Part shown: positions 23,508 through 33,174 of the stretch, one piece after another
Position numbering within the stretch: the first letter of the stretch is position 1
Layout of the letters: the number at the start of each line of letters is the position of its first letter
From: Pseudomonadota bacterium
GTDB taxonomy: Bacteria; Pseudomonadota; Gammaproteobacteria; Steroidobacterales; Steroidobacteraceae
Assembly: GCA_023417315.1 (NCBI GenBank)
Contig: JAEZFW010000049.1
Coordinates: 1 to 64,000, forward strand
DNA: 64,000 bases
Direction: 5' to 3'
Position numbers and translations under genes: made by a program
The notes under the pieces: model-generated
What the model saw: only the letters and a program-made list of their open reading frames with translations
Database searches by the model: none
Told to the model about the DNA's origin: nothing

Positions 23508-23814
23508 GCTCGGCTGTGCAGTTACGCAGCGGCTGTACGCGCCAGAAGCATCAATGACGCTGCAAGCCAGCGGTCTTGATTCGCTCGCGCGCTTCTGATC
23601 ATTCCTACAGTGCAAATCGGGATCACCTGTTCCGTGCTTCACGATTCTGGTTCCGTGCTGTAGCCTGCGTACGATGTAGCCACGGCTCGTCAGATCGCGC
23701 AGAGCTGCGCGACTGCAATTCATTGCGAGCGAAGCACGCCTAGCGCACCTCTCTGCTACGGAGAGCTCACTTCTCGTGGCGTTGACTTGCTCGCTAAGAA
23801 ATGGAGACATGCTG
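23508..23814. other. Spacer between the PhoX-like gene and pgi
   Basis: About 307 bases with no supported gene. It contains an interrupted palindrome, TCGCGCA (23695-23701) and TGCGCGA (23706-23712), with a four-base loop, which could be an operator or a weak hairpin. No heptamer array is present. The pgi ribosome-binding site is at its right end. Confidence 0.5.
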
Positions 23815-25455
23815 ATGTCGCTCGTTATTGAAGCTCCGGAATGGCAGGCGCTGGAACAACACGCGAACTTGATGCGCCTTCGGCATTTGCGCGATTTGTT
23901 TGCTGAGGATGCAGCCAGGTTCCAATCCTTCTCGCGCTGCGAGCTCAAACTCTTGTTCGATTTCTCTCGGCAGAGAGTGACCGCCGAGACGATACGACTC
24001 CTCATCGCGCTTGCGAACGCGCGCGGGCTGCGCTCTCGAATCGATGCGATGTTCGCAGGCGCGAAGATCAATGCTACTGAGGGCCGTGCAGTCCTTCATA
24101 CCGCACTACGCAATCGCTCCCACCGCCCAGTGCTCGTCGACGGCAAAGATGTCATGCCGGAGGTGAAGGCGAGCCTAGAGAAGATGCGCACATTCGTAGA
24201 AGGTGTGCACAGCGGTCGCATTCAGGGGCAGACGGGGAAGTCATTCACCGACATCGTGAACATCGGCATCGGTGGCTCCGATCTCGGTATCGTCATGGCG
24301 ACGGAGGCATTGGCGAAGTTCCGAAATCACAACATCCGGCTGCACTGCGTCTCGAACATTGATGGTGTGCAGCTTGGTGACACGCTCGAGAAAGTGGATC
24401 CCGCGCGAACGTTGTTCGTGGTGTGCTCGAAGACCTTCAGCACACTCGAGACGCTGACAAACGCGAAGATCGCGCGACAGTGGATCGTCGATAGACTCGG
24501 TGAAGGCGCGCCGGCACGCCACTTCGCTGCCGTTTCTACGAACGCTAAGGCGATGGACGCCTTCCTCATTCCGCCACAAAACCGCTTCACGATGTGGGAT
24601 TGGGTTGGCGGGCGCTACTCCGTCTGGTCAGCAGTAGGTCTTTCCGTTGCGCTCTCGCTCGGCATGGATCAATTCGAGCTGATCCTCGAAGGTGGCCACG
24701 AGATGGACGAGCATTTCCGTGTCGCGCCGTTCGAGAACAATCTCCCAGTGCTGATGGGATTACTTGGTGTGTGGAATCAAAACTTCTTGGGGATGGATTC
24801 CCTCGCAGTTCTACCCTACGACCAGCGTCTCCACCGATTTCCGGCGTACCTCCAGCAATTGGAGATGGAGTCGAACGGCAAACGCACGACGCTAGATGGC
24901 ACGGCGGTCGAGTACGACACCGGCGGTCTCCTCTGGGGTGAACCGGGTTCGAATGCTCAGCACTCATTCTTTCAACTCTTGCATCAGGGCACGGCGAGGG
25001 TCGCTCTCGATTTCATCGCGCCGGTGAATGCATCCAGTCCGTATCAGCAGCAACAGAATCTCGCGCTTGCCAATTGCTTCGCGCAAGCGGAGGCGTTCGC
25101 CTTCGGCCAGACTGAAAAGCAGATTCGCGACGATCTTTCGAGAAAGGATCTGAGCGAAGTCGAGATCACACGCCTCGTCCCGCACAAGCTGCACCCCGGC
25201 AATCGGCCCAGCTCGGTGATCCTTTTTCCCCGTTTAGGACCTAAGACCCTTGGGCGTTTGGTCGCGCTCTACGAGCACAAGGTGCTCGTCCAGAGCGTCA
25301 TATGGGGCATCAACGCGTTCGATCAGTGGGGTGTGGAGCTCGGGAAGAAACTCGCAGACTCCCTTTCGCCGTTCGTCGAAAAGCCGCATGACGCCGAACA
25401 AGCGCCTGCTTCGCTGCGAGGGCTGCTCGAGCATGTCGGCAAGTGGCGCGGTTGA
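23815..25455 (+). CDS. pgi: Glucose-6-phosphate isomerase
   Basis: Pgi interconverts glucose 6-phosphate and fructose 6-phosphate and so links glycolysis to sugar-nucleotide supply. From the ATG at 23815 it has 546 residues, the E. coli length being 549. Both family signatures are present: VGGRYSVWSAVGLSV and GINAFDQWGVELGK. GIGGSDLG and the phosphate loop SKTFSTLET are also intact. GGAG at 23803-23806 lies eight bases from this ATG, which is better than ATG 23809 or GTG 23776. Lying just before the polysaccharide locus, it could direct carbon to UDP- and dTDP-sugars. Confidence 0.96.
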   Translation: MSLVIEAPEWQALEQHANLMRLRHLRDLFAEDAARFQSFSRCELKLLFDFSRQRVTAETIRLLIALANARGLRSRIDAMFAGAKINATEGRAVLHTALRNRSHRPVLVDGKDVMPEVKASLEKMRTFVEGVHSGRIQGQTGKSFTDIVNIGIGGSDLGIVMATEALAKFRNHNIRLHCVSNIDGVQLGDTLEKVDPARTLFVVCSKTFSTLETLTNAKIARQWIVDRLGEGAPARHFAAVSTNAKAMDAFLIPPQNRFTMWDWVGGRYSVWSAVGLSVALSLGMDQFELILEGGHEMDEHFRVAPFENNLPVLMGLLGVWNQNFLGMDSLAVLPYDQRLHRFPAYLQQLEMESNGKRTTLDGTAVEYDTGGLLWGEPGSNAQHSFFQLLHQGTARVALDFIAPVNASSPYQQQQNLALANCFAQAEAFAFGQTEKQIRDDLSRKDLSEVEITRLVPHKLHPGNRPSSVILFPRLGPKTLGRLVALYEHKVLVQSVIWGINAFDQWGVELGKKLADSLSPFVEKPHDAEQAPASLRGLLEHVGKWRG

Positions 25456-25604
25456 GGTCGTAGCCTTCGCATAGCCCGGGGGCGCATTCGCCTATGCGCT
25501 TAAGTAGGGATTTGCTCCGAAAGAGAAGTGTGAGCAGCGTCACGTAGCGCGAAGGTCGTGTGCGAGGGATGTCTCACCCCGCGGTTCACTCAGGGAATAT
25601 CTTG

Positions 25605-25662
25605 TTGCTGAGGGTAGGGGCTCTCCCTAGAATCCCGCGCTTCTGTCAAAAACACAGCGGGA
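25605..25662 (+). promoter_or_regulatory. Promoter and leader hairpin of the first export gene
   Basis: TTGCTG at 25605-25610 and TAGAAT at 25628-25633 are separated by exactly 17 bases, a good sigma-70 arrangement. The segment after the -10 box contains TCCCGC (25633-25638) and GCGGGA (25657-25662), which can pair around the inner complement CTGT/ACAG just before the start codon. The leader could control translation of the export protein. Confidence 0.55.
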
Positions 25663-25672
25663 TTATTGGAAA

Positions 25673-28429
25673 ATGGGGATCGTCCGGGAGGCTCACTCTG
25701 AGCTGATCCGAATCGCACTTCTGTTGATAGCTGCGTTCGTGACCATTGCGACGATCCCTGAAGCATTCGGGCAGGGAACGCCGACGCCTGCGCAGATGGA
25801 GGCATTTCGCAACCTGCCGCCGGACCAGCAGCAGGCTGTCCTCGAGGCTATGGAGGGGAGAGAGGCGGGCGCCGCTCGTCGCGATCCGCAGTTGAGCTCA
25901 CCACCACTCACGCCTGGACCTGAGGCTTCACAGCAAGCAGGAGAACAGGAACAGCCGGTTGGTCCGCCCCGGGTCGGCCCGAGCTCCACAGTGCTGCTAG
26001 AGGTCAGCGTTCGCGAGCCGCTCCCGACTGACCCGAGACGGGTCGAGCTCCTAAACGCTCGCCGCGATCGACTGAACGCGGGTAATCCTTATCGCGTCGA
26101 CAACCAAGGGCAACTCACATTGCCTTTGATGGCCCCAATCGCCGTCTCTGGGCTCACGGATATACAAACAGCTCAACGCCTCAATGCAGATCCTCGACTG
26201 GCTGGGCTCAACTTCCTGGTCACATTGTTGCCGGTCGAACCCGTGGGCGTGGAAGCCCTCAAGCCATTCGGCTATGACATCTTCGGCGAGTCGCCTACGA
26301 GTTTTGCTCTACCCACAGACATTCCGGTCCCCGCCGACTACCGCGTAGGCCCTGGCGATAACGTCACGGTAGAGTTGTTCGGTAAGCGGTCCGCGCGTTA
26401 TTTGCTTGTGGTTGGTCGCAACGGGACCTTGGTGATCCCCGAGTTCGGACCGATCCAAGTTGCTGGTCTCACCTTTGACCAAGTCCGTGAGGAGATCGAC
26501 CGCCGCGTCTCCGAGCAGATGATCGGCGTCCGCGCGAGCGTCACGATGGGCGAGTTGCGCTCGATCCGGATTTTCGTGGTTGGCGACGTGAATCGTCCGG
26601 GCGCTTACACGGTGAGCAGCCTATCGACGATCACGAACGCTTTGTTCGCGAGCGGCGGTGTATCCGAGATCGGATCTCTGCGAAACATCGAGCTGAAGCG
26701 CGGCGGTGCAACGGTTACGCGACTAGATCTCTATGAGCTCTTGCTTCGTGGCGACACCTCGAACGACGTGCCGCTTCAGCAGGGCGATACCATCTTTGTG
26801 CCAGCGATTGGTAGCACGGCCTCCATTGCCGGTCAGATTCGACGTCCAGCGGTTTACGAATTTCGCTCCGGCACTACGGTCGGGAACTTGATCGATCTTG
26901 CCGGGGGGCTCACGCCCGAAGCAGACGGAACATTGGTCACGCTGGACCGCATCGACGCAAGCCGGCAGCGGACGGTTCTCAATCTCGATATCGCTTCCGC
27001 GGCCGGCCGAGCAGAGCAGCTACGCCCCGGTGACGTCCTCACGATTCCGACGGTGCTCAACGATACACGGGGCGTGAGTCTCGAAGGACACGTTCATCGC
27101 CCGGGGCGTTATGCATTGCGCGAAGGGATGCGGCTCAGCGATCTGCTGGGCAGCTTAGCTGCGTTCAAATTGAATGCAGATCAGCGCTACGTGCTCATTC
27201 GACGCGAGTCGCTGCCCGAGCGCCGCATTCATTTCGTCTCGGCCGATGCTACGCGCGCGCTTGCGAACCCCCTGTCTGCGGACGATCCTCTGTTGCAGCG
27301 TGGTGATCGCGTGATCGCGTTCAGCCGCCAGCCGGATCGTGGCGCCGCGATGAGCGAGATGCTCGAGGAGTTGCGGCTGCAGACGCGCGACAACGAGGCG
27401 ATACCCATCGTGAGTATCAACGGGCGCGTACGCGCTCCGGGCGAGTACCCGCTCGAGCAGAGTATGACGGTCGCGGACCTCGTACGTGCGGGTGGCGGAA
27501 TGGATGAAACCGCATTCGCCTCTACTGCTGAGCTGACTCGATACGTTGTCGTGGGCGGTCAAGCACGACAGACAGAGATCGTCGAGATCGATCTGGCAAA
27601 CGCTGCTGCAGGCGTTCAAGATGCCGACGTCGTCCTTCGTCCCTATGACGTGCTCGTCGTCAAGGAAACACCCGATTGGCGTGAGAAGGAAAGCATCACT
27701 CTAGTGGGGGAAGTGCGCTTCCCGGGTACCTACCCGATTCGCAAAGGCGAAACGTTGAGCTCGGTGATCGAGCGCGCGGGTGGTTTGACCGACATTTCAT
27801 TTCCGCGTGGTAGCGTCTTCGTTCGGCAGGAGCTGAAGGAACAAGAACGCCAACAAGTCGAAAGACTCGCGACGCGAATGCAAACAGATCTCACGCTGCT
27901 CGCGGTGCAAGGCGCACAAGCGGGCAATGATGCGTCCGCCGAGGCGCTTGCTGCGGGCCAGTCGCTGCTTACGCAACTGCGCACCGCTCAGCCCACAGGA
28001 CGTCTCGTCATCAATCTCGCGGATGCGCTCGAAGATCCGAAAGGCGAAAACGATATCGAGTTGCGCGGTGGCGATCAGCTGATGATCCCACGCATGAAGC
28101 AGTACGTGACCGTGATTGGCGAAGTGCAGAATCCCACGACGCACGTGTTCAAGAGCGATTTGCGCAGAGCGGATTACCTGGAGCTGAGCGGTGGAACGAC
28201 GCAGCGGGCGGATGGCAAGCGAATCTATGTCGTGAGAGCGGATGGCAGCGTGGTTGCGTCCGAGAGCCCGTTTTGGTTCCGCCGTGGCGCCGCGACTCGC
28301 CTCGAACCCGGCGACACAATCGTGGTGCCGATGGATGCCGAGCGCATGAGACCGCTGCCGCTTTGGACGGCGGTCACGACGATTATCTACAACTTGGCGG
28401 TCGCGGTAGCGGCGGTGAATTCGTTCTAG
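25673..28429 (+). CDS. Polysaccharide export protein, Wza type with multiple SLBB domains (copy 1)
   Basis: Wza-family proteins form the outer-membrane channel for exopolysaccharide or capsule. This 918-residue form is far longer than E. coli Wza (about 380). A signal peptide ends near AFGQ with no lipobox cysteine. A conserved segment follows (TPTPAQMEAFRNLPPDQQ). The polysaccharide-export domain begins near 219 with YRVGPGDNVTVELFG, and several SLBB repeats follow (GDVNRPGAY, GHVHRPGRY, GRVRAPGEY, GEVRFPGTY, GEVQNPTTH). A hydrophobic C-terminal helix ends AVAVAAVNSF. A second copy lies at 45513. It opens the first polysaccharide block. Confidence 0.9.
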   Translation: MGIVREAHSELIRIALLLIAAFVTIATIPEAFGQGTPTPAQMEAFRNLPPDQQQAVLEAMEGREAGAARRDPQLSSPPLTPGPEASQQAGEQEQPVGPPRVGPSSTVLLEVSVREPLPTDPRRVELLNARRDRLNAGNPYRVDNQGQLTLPLMAPIAVSGLTDIQTAQRLNADPRLAGLNFLVTLLPVEPVGVEALKPFGYDIFGESPTSFALPTDIPVPADYRVGPGDNVTVELFGKRSARYLLVVGRNGTLVIPEFGPIQVAGLTFDQVREEIDRRVSEQMIGVRASVTMGELRSIRIFVVGDVNRPGAYTVSSLSTITNALFASGGVSEIGSLRNIELKRGGATVTRLDLYELLLRGDTSNDVPLQQGDTIFVPAIGSTASIAGQIRRPAVYEFRSGTTVGNLIDLAGGLTPEADGTLVTLDRIDASRQRTVLNLDIASAAGRAEQLRPGDVLTIPTVLNDTRGVSLEGHVHRPGRYALREGMRLSDLLGSLAAFKLNADQRYVLIRRESLPERRIHFVSADATRALANPLSADDPLLQRGDRVIAFSRQPDRGAAMSEMLEELRLQTRDNEAIPIVSINGRVRAPGEYPLEQSMTVADLVRAGGGMDETAFASTAELTRYVVVGGQARQTEIVEIDLANAAAGVQDADVVLRPYDVLVVKETPDWREKESITLVGEVRFPGTYPIRKGETLSSVIERAGGLTDISFPRGSVFVRQELKEQERQQVERLATRMQTDLTLLAVQGAQAGNDASAEALAAGQSLLTQLRTAQPTGRLVINLADALEDPKGENDIELRGGDQLMIPRMKQYVTVIGEVQNPTTHVFKSDLRRADYLELSGGTTQRADGKRIYVVRADGSVVASESPFWFRRGAATRLEPGDTIVVPMDAERMRPLPLWTAVTTIIYNLAVAVAAVNSF

Positions 28430-28523
28430 ATGGCGCGAACCGGCTGCCATCCGCCCAGTGCCAAATGTTCGCTTCGCCCCTACCAAGGCCTGTTTCAGCC
28501 AATAATCACGCTACTACTAAGTC

Positions 28524-30023
28524 GTGAGCGCTCTGACACAAAAGGTCGTAGGCGGATTGGTCTGGAACTTCGCCGGCACAGCGATGCAAGCGGTTCTGCA
28601 AATCGCATCGCTTGCCGTTCTCGCCCGGCTCGTTGAGCCACGGGAGTTTGGTCTACTCGCCGCGGCCATGATAGCGATTAATTTCTCGGCCATCTTCACT
28701 CAGCTCGGTGTGGCACCTGCGGTGGTCAGACAACCCGATCTGCATCGAGATCACATTCGATCTGCTTTCGCTATTTCGCTTTATATAGGCGGCGCGTTCG
28801 CTCTGATACTGATCTTGATTGCGCCACTCGTCGGCGCTCTTCTCAGGTTGGAGGTCACTTCGATCCTGCGCGCATTGTCTGCGCTGTTCGTGGTTCAAGC
28901 CTTCGGAACGATCGCTGAAGCGCTGCTTCAGCGCGAGTTGCGCTTCCGGCAGCTCGCTATTATCGATGTGAGTAGCTATGCCCTTGGATTCGGCGTGATT
29001 GCGATCTCGTTGGCTTTGCATGGCTACGGAGTTTGGGCATTGGTGTGGGGGCAGATCTGCCAAGCACTTCTTAAGACATCGTTGCTGAGCATTGCGCGCC
29101 CGCATGTTCGTGGTCTCGGTTTACATCGCGGCAGCGTTGCGGAGTTGTTGAACTTCGGCGCGGGATTCACGTTGGCAAAGCTATTCAACTTCGCGGCCGT
29201 GCAAGGAGACAATGCGGTCGTCGCTCGATGGCTGGGCCCCGCTAGTCTCGGCCTGTATTCGCAGGCATACCAGTTCATCGTGATGCCGGCGAACCTGTTC
29301 GGTGCCGTTCTTGATCGCGTGTTGTTTCCGGCGATGGCCGTGGTGCAAGGAGAACCGGCGCGACTCGCCAGCGCATACGTGCGCTCGGTCTCCATGAGCG
29401 TCACTGTGACCGCACCGGTCGCGATCGCTGTCTTCGTGCTAGCGCCAGAGATGGTGGGATTGTTGCTCGGCGTGAATTGGCTGCCGGTAGTTGGACCGTT
29501 GCAAGTGCTCGCTCTTGGCCTGGTCTTCAGGACTGCCTACAAGATGAGCGACTCTTTGACGCGCGCGACCGGCGCCGTGTACAGACGCGCTTGGAGACAA
29601 GCGATCTATGCCGGCGCAGTCATCCTCGGGTCCTTGGTGGGCCAGCGCTGGGGAATCGTCGGAGTGGCTTGGGGAGTGACGATTGCAATCACCCTCAACT
29701 ATGCGCTCATGGCGCATCTTAGTCTCACGCTGGCGCCGATCGGACTGCCCAGGTTCTTGGCAGCGCACACCGCCGCTGTGGTGTTGGCGCTTGTCTGCGG
29801 CATACCAGCTTATGCATTGGCTGAGGCTCTCAGACACCACGGTCTCGGAGACCTCATGATCATCGTCACGACGTTGTGCGTGGAAGCTCTGCTGATTGCC
29901 ACAATCATTGCGCTTTGTCCGCGCGTACTCCTCGGCGGCAACGCAGGCAGCTGGAAGACGATTCTCGGCCACTTGAAGGGAAAGCGCGTGGCAGCTGCAG
30001 GGGTGACTCAGAATGGAAGCTGA
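28524..30023 (+). CDS. Wzx-type polysaccharide flippase (MOP superfamily)
   Basis: This 499-residue protein has about 14 hydrophobic segments and the N-terminal pattern GGLVWNFAGTAMQAVLQIASLAVLARLV, followed by REFGLLAAAM, typical of WzxC/AmsL-like transporters that move undecaprenyl-linked repeat units across the inner membrane. The start is GTG at 28524 without a strong ribosome-binding site. Its end overlaps the next gene by 11 bases, so the two are probably translated together. Wza, Wzx, Wzy and Wzz genes in one block indicate Wzy-dependent polymer assembly. The transported glycan cannot be predicted. Confidence 0.87.
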   Translation: MSALTQKVVGGLVWNFAGTAMQAVLQIASLAVLARLVEPREFGLLAAAMIAINFSAIFTQLGVAPAVVRQPDLHRDHIRSAFAISLYIGGAFALILILIAPLVGALLRLEVTSILRALSALFVVQAFGTIAEALLQRELRFRQLAIIDVSSYALGFGVIAISLALHGYGVWALVWGQICQALLKTSLLSIARPHVRGLGLHRGSVAELLNFGAGFTLAKLFNFAAVQGDNAVVARWLGPASLGLYSQAYQFIVMPANLFGAVLDRVLFPAMAVVQGEPARLASAYVRSVSMSVTVTAPVAIAVFVLAPEMVGLLLGVNWLPVVGPLQVLALGLVFRTAYKMSDSLTRATGAVYRRAWRQAIYAGAVILGSLVGQRWGIVGVAWGVTIAITLNYALMAHLSLTLAPIGLPRFLAAHTAAVVLALVCGIPAYALAEALRHHGLGDLMIIVTTLCVEALLIATIIALCPRVLLGGNAGSWKTILGHLKGKRVAAAGVTQNGS

Positions 30024-31530
30024 GAAGGATACGAACGATCCCCCGGCGGCGAGTGAAATCGTTGAGCAGATGATGATGCTCTTCGATCAGCACGGCATCG
30101 CGTATTGTCATTGGAAGAGCAATGAACACGCCTTGGCGGCGGTTCGCGGGGATACCGATCTCGATTTGCTGTTCGACGACAAACAAGAGGTGCTCGTAGG
30201 AGAGCTACTGAAGTCCATCGGATTTCGTCTTCTCAGAGCAGTCGATTATGCCTCTTATCCCGGCATCATTGACTTCGTTGCTCTTGATGCCCGCGCACTT
30301 CGCATGATCCATGTGCATGCACACTTTGCGCTGCGATTGGGCGAGAAGTTCGTCAAGAGCTATCGGCTTCCGTGGGAGCGACAACTCCTCGAGACTCGGA
30401 GTCGGCATGAGCAATGCCCTTTGTTCGCCGCTAAGCCAGAGCTAGAGATGATGCTCCTACTGATTCGCGTTGGACTCAAAGTAAGGCTTAGGGATCGTGT
30501 AGCGCGCTTCTTTGGTCGTTGGAGCCCGGACAATGATTTCGTTCGTGAGTTCGTGTGGCTCCGCGAACGGCTGAATATGAGCGAGTTCCGATCGATCGCA
30601 ACCGCGCTCTTGGGCGATGCCTATGCAAAGGCGATCGTCGATAGCGTACTGGCGGGCCCCACGTCGGAAGCGATTCTGCGGCTCAGACCTTACTCGAAGA
30701 AGACCTTGCGTCCGTATCGGACCATGTCTGTTGCAACTGCTTACGTGTCTGCTATGCGACGCGAGCTGCAGTTGTATTTCCGCGCCTTCCTTCGTCGCAA
30801 ATTGACGTTGCCGGTACCGATGCGCCGAACAAATCCCAGAGGCGGAATCGTGATCGTACTACTCGGAGTGGACGGCAGCGGAAAATCAACGGCCGTTCGC
30901 GAGCTAACGCGCTTACTGACGCGAAAGCTCGACGTCGTGAACGTTTATTTCGGTACGGGCGAAGGAGCCGGTGGTGTCCTCAAGTTACTGAATAAGATTA
31001 GGCGCCCTACGGGGCGCGCTAACGACGCGGAAAAATACTCGGCACCTCGTGAAGGAAAGTCACCAGGGCCAATCCGGCGCGCGGCGTACATGCTGTGGGC
31101 TTTCGCAGCGGCCCAGCAGAAAAGTGCCGCTCTGAAGAAAATGCGCAAGGCCACGGGGTTGGGGCAGATCGTACTATGTGACCGCTATCCGCAAACACAA
31201 TTCGCTGGCATCGGAGATGGCCCTTTGCTTCAGCAGCGAGACGGTAAGAAGTTTGGTTTGATGCACTTGGTTTCGAGGTATGAGGCTTCTGTCTTCAATC
31301 GATTTATCGCCACGCCCCCGGGTTTGGTCCTCAAGTTGAAGGTAAGCGCCGCTACTGCGTTCGCCCGTAAGCCGGGCCAGCCAAGCATCGAGGTCCTGCA
31401 ACGGAAGATCGAGATTGTTGAAGCACTGCGGTTTGGCGCCAATGCCGCAGTGTTCGAAATAGACGCAGAGCGGCCGCTTCGCGATGTCGTCGAAGACCTA
31501 GCTGGTCACGTATGGTCGCAGTACCGTTGA
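30013..31530 (+). CDS. Nucleotidyltransferase-like domain fused to thymidylate-kinase-like P-loop domain
   Basis: This 505-residue protein has no function I can name. Residues about 20-130 look like a nucleotidyltransferase fold: GDTDLDLL at 46-53 gives the two metal aspartates and IIDFV near 85-89 a possible third. Residues about 280-500 form a P-loop kinase domain with Walker A GVDGSGKST at 285-293, a thymidylate-kinase-like DRY at 390-392 and an arginine-rich lid region. The middle part is helical. It overlaps both neighbours (11 and 19 bases) in a tight operon between Wzx and Wzz. It could phosphorylate or nucleotidylate a sugar or lipid intermediate, but that is inference. Confidence 0.75.
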   Translation: MEAEKDTNDPPAASEIVEQMMMLFDQHGIAYCHWKSNEHALAAVRGDTDLDLLFDDKQEVLVGELLKSIGFRLLRAVDYASYPGIIDFVALDARALRMIHVHAHFALRLGEKFVKSYRLPWERQLLETRSRHEQCPLFAAKPELEMMLLLIRVGLKVRLRDRVARFFGRWSPDNDFVREFVWLRERLNMSEFRSIATALLGDAYAKAIVDSVLAGPTSEAILRLRPYSKKTLRPYRTMSVATAYVSAMRRELQLYFRAFLRRKLTLPVPMRRTNPRGGIVIVLLGVDGSGKSTAVRELTRLLTRKLDVVNVYFGTGEGAGGVLKLLNKIRRPTGRANDAEKYSAPREGKSPGPIRRAAYMLWAFAAAQQKSAALKKMRKATGLGQIVLCDRYPQTQFAGIGDGPLLQQRDGKKFGLMHLVSRYEASVFNRFIATPPGLVLKLKVSAATAFARKPGQPSIEVLQRKIEIVEALRFGANAAVFEIDAERPLRDVVEDLAGHVWSQYR

Positions 31531-32276
31531 TCGTGGAGTTCTTCGGACCGCCGGGTGGTGGGAAGACCACGATCACCCGAGCTCTCGCTGACCTGCTTCC
31601 TAGAGCGGGCGCATCGTCGAGCATCGACGATCGCAGGCTCGACGGCCGGCCGTGGGCAGGATACGGCTCTTTGATACCGAGGACTCGGACTGAGCTGCGA
31701 GCGATGTGCTCGGGCGTTTGTCTCGTAACTGGAATTCGCCCGTTTTCGTTCCAGCGCCTGAAGTATGTCGCTCTCTCGGCGACGGCACTGCGGCGCTTCG
31801 AGGCCGTCGGGCAGGCGGCCGCATCGACGTATGTGCTATTGGACCAGTGGGTTCTGCAGTTCGTGTGGTCTGCGTGTGCGTTTGGCGCGCAACCGAACCC
31901 AATCAATCTGCAACGGTTCGTTCAGGCGGCTTGTACACGACCGAACAGACTGGTGGTCTTCGTCGATGTAGATGACGAGGTCGCCGTGCGTCGGATCCGT
32001 CAGCGCGAGTCGCAGGGCAGTCGTTTCGATCGGCTGAGTGATCAAAGCGCGGCCCAGCAGTGGATGCGGGAATCGCGTCGTTGCTTTGCGCCTATCCTGG
32101 AAACAATGAGAGCAAGCGGATCAACTGTCATTGAGATATCTGGCAGCGCTCGTGTGGAAGAAAGTGTCGCGAGAATCCTGCGTGCCATACGCTCTATGCG
32201 GAGCTGCGCTGGATATCACAATCCGAGTGACGAATGTCCGGAGAGGTTAGAACGTGAGTGCGATCGCGCCAACTAG
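31512..32276 (+). CDS. P-loop NTPase/kinase-like protein of the polysaccharide operon
   Basis: A 254-residue protein with Walker A GPPGGGKT at 12-19 following the hydrophobic strand LIVEFF. A second strand, LVVFVDVDDEVAVRRIRQRES, resembles the lid-helix region of small-molecule kinases. The C-terminal end is arginine- and cysteine-containing and of low complexity. It overlaps the preceding fused protein by 19 bases and the following Wzz gene by 23 bases, so the three are co-translated. The substrate is unknown; a sugar or nucleoside kinase fold is likely. It could be a partner of the upstream protein. Confidence 0.7.
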   Translation: MVAVPLIVEFFGPPGGGKTTITRALADLLPRAGASSSIDDRRLDGRPWAGYGSLIPRTRTELRAMCSGVCLVTGIRPFSFQRLKYVALSATALRRFEAVGQAAASTYVLLDQWVLQFVWSACAFGAQPNPINLQRFVQAACTRPNRLVVFVDVDDEVAVRRIRQRESQGSRFDRLSDQSAAQQWMRESRRCFAPILETMRASGSTVIEISGSARVEESVARILRAIRSMRSCAGYHNPSDECPERLERECDRAN

Positions 32277-33162
32277 CAACCGAGTGAGCAACGATCAGGA
32301 TGCAGAAGCATCGATCGTCAGAGCGGTGATAGCCCTGCTGGGACATTGGAAGCTGGTGCTGGCTTCTGTGGTTCTATGTTGGCTTGCTGGAGCCGCTTTG
32401 TTCTTTGCAATGGACCGTCAGTACGAAGCCGTCGCGCTTCTCACTGCGCCAGCCGACACAGCAGATTCAGGTGGCGCGGGCCTCGCCGGCCGGCTAGGAG
32501 GAATGGCGGCATTGGCGGGGATCGATCTGCAAAGCGCCGACGTGAACATGGACGTTGCGATTGCGACATTCTCGTCGCGCTCGTTCCTGATGAAGTTCAT
32601 CGAAGAGCAGAATCTCTGGAGCTATCTATATCCGGATGCATGGGACGAGGTCAGAAACGAATGGGGCGTTCCGCCGGCGGAACGGCCGACGCTCGCTGAT
32701 GCGTATGCGGTGCTCTCGGACTCTCTTAGAGTCACGCGTGATCGACAAACGGGACTAGTGACGGTGACGCTTCGCTCGACCGATCGAAACAGGGCCGCCG
32801 AATGGTTGCAGCTCCTCATTTCGAAGCTAAACCTCACCATGAGGCAACAGGCGGAGCAAGAGGCACGCAAGAGCCTGCATTTCCTGAACGAAGAGGCTCA
32901 AAAGACGGCACCTATCGAGATTCAGCAGTCGATCTATCGAATGGTGGAGATGCAAATCAACAAGGCCATGCTATCGAACGTTCGTGAAGACTACGCGTTC
33001 AGAATCATCGATCCGCCTGTCGTTCCAGATGAGGACAAATATGTGAGCCCGAGCAAGGTCATGATTGCCTTCCTTGCCACTCTTCTCGGGCTGCTATTGG
33101 GGATTGCCGCGGCGCTCGTTCTTCAGTTGCGACGCAGCCCCGACGCAACGACGTCGGAGTAG
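32254..33162 (+). CDS. Chain-length determinant protein, Wzz family (copy 1)
   Basis: Wzz proteins are inner-membrane co-polymerases that set polymer length. This 302-residue protein has the expected layout: a membrane helix near 30-52 (LVLASVVLCWLAGAALFFAM), a periplasmic helical domain, and a C-terminal helix near 268-290 (MIAFLATLLGLLLGIAAALV). The glycine-rich GAGLAGRLGGMAALAGID after the first helix recurs in the second Wzz at 62465. No tyrosine-kinase domain is attached. GGAGAGG eight bases before the GTG supports the start. Confidence 0.87.
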   Translation: MSAIAPTSNRVSNDQDAEASIVRAVIALLGHWKLVLASVVLCWLAGAALFFAMDRQYEAVALLTAPADTADSGGAGLAGRLGGMAALAGIDLQSADVNMDVAIATFSSRSFLMKFIEEQNLWSYLYPDAWDEVRNEWGVPPAERPTLADAYAVLSDSLRVTRDRQTGLVTVTLRSTDRNRAAEWLQLLISKLNLTMRQQAEQEARKSLHFLNEEAQKTAPIEIQQSIYRMVEMQINKAMLSNVREDYAFRIIDPPVVPDEDKYVSPSKVMIAFLATLLGLLLGIAAALVLQLRRSPDATTSE

Positions 33163-33174
33163 GTTCGTTTTTTC

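Noticed and set aside
30013..31530. True thymidylate kinase (Tmk)
   Set aside because: The domain order, 505-residue length and operon setting do not fit housekeeping Tmk (about 210 residues); only the P-loop and DRY motifs are shared.
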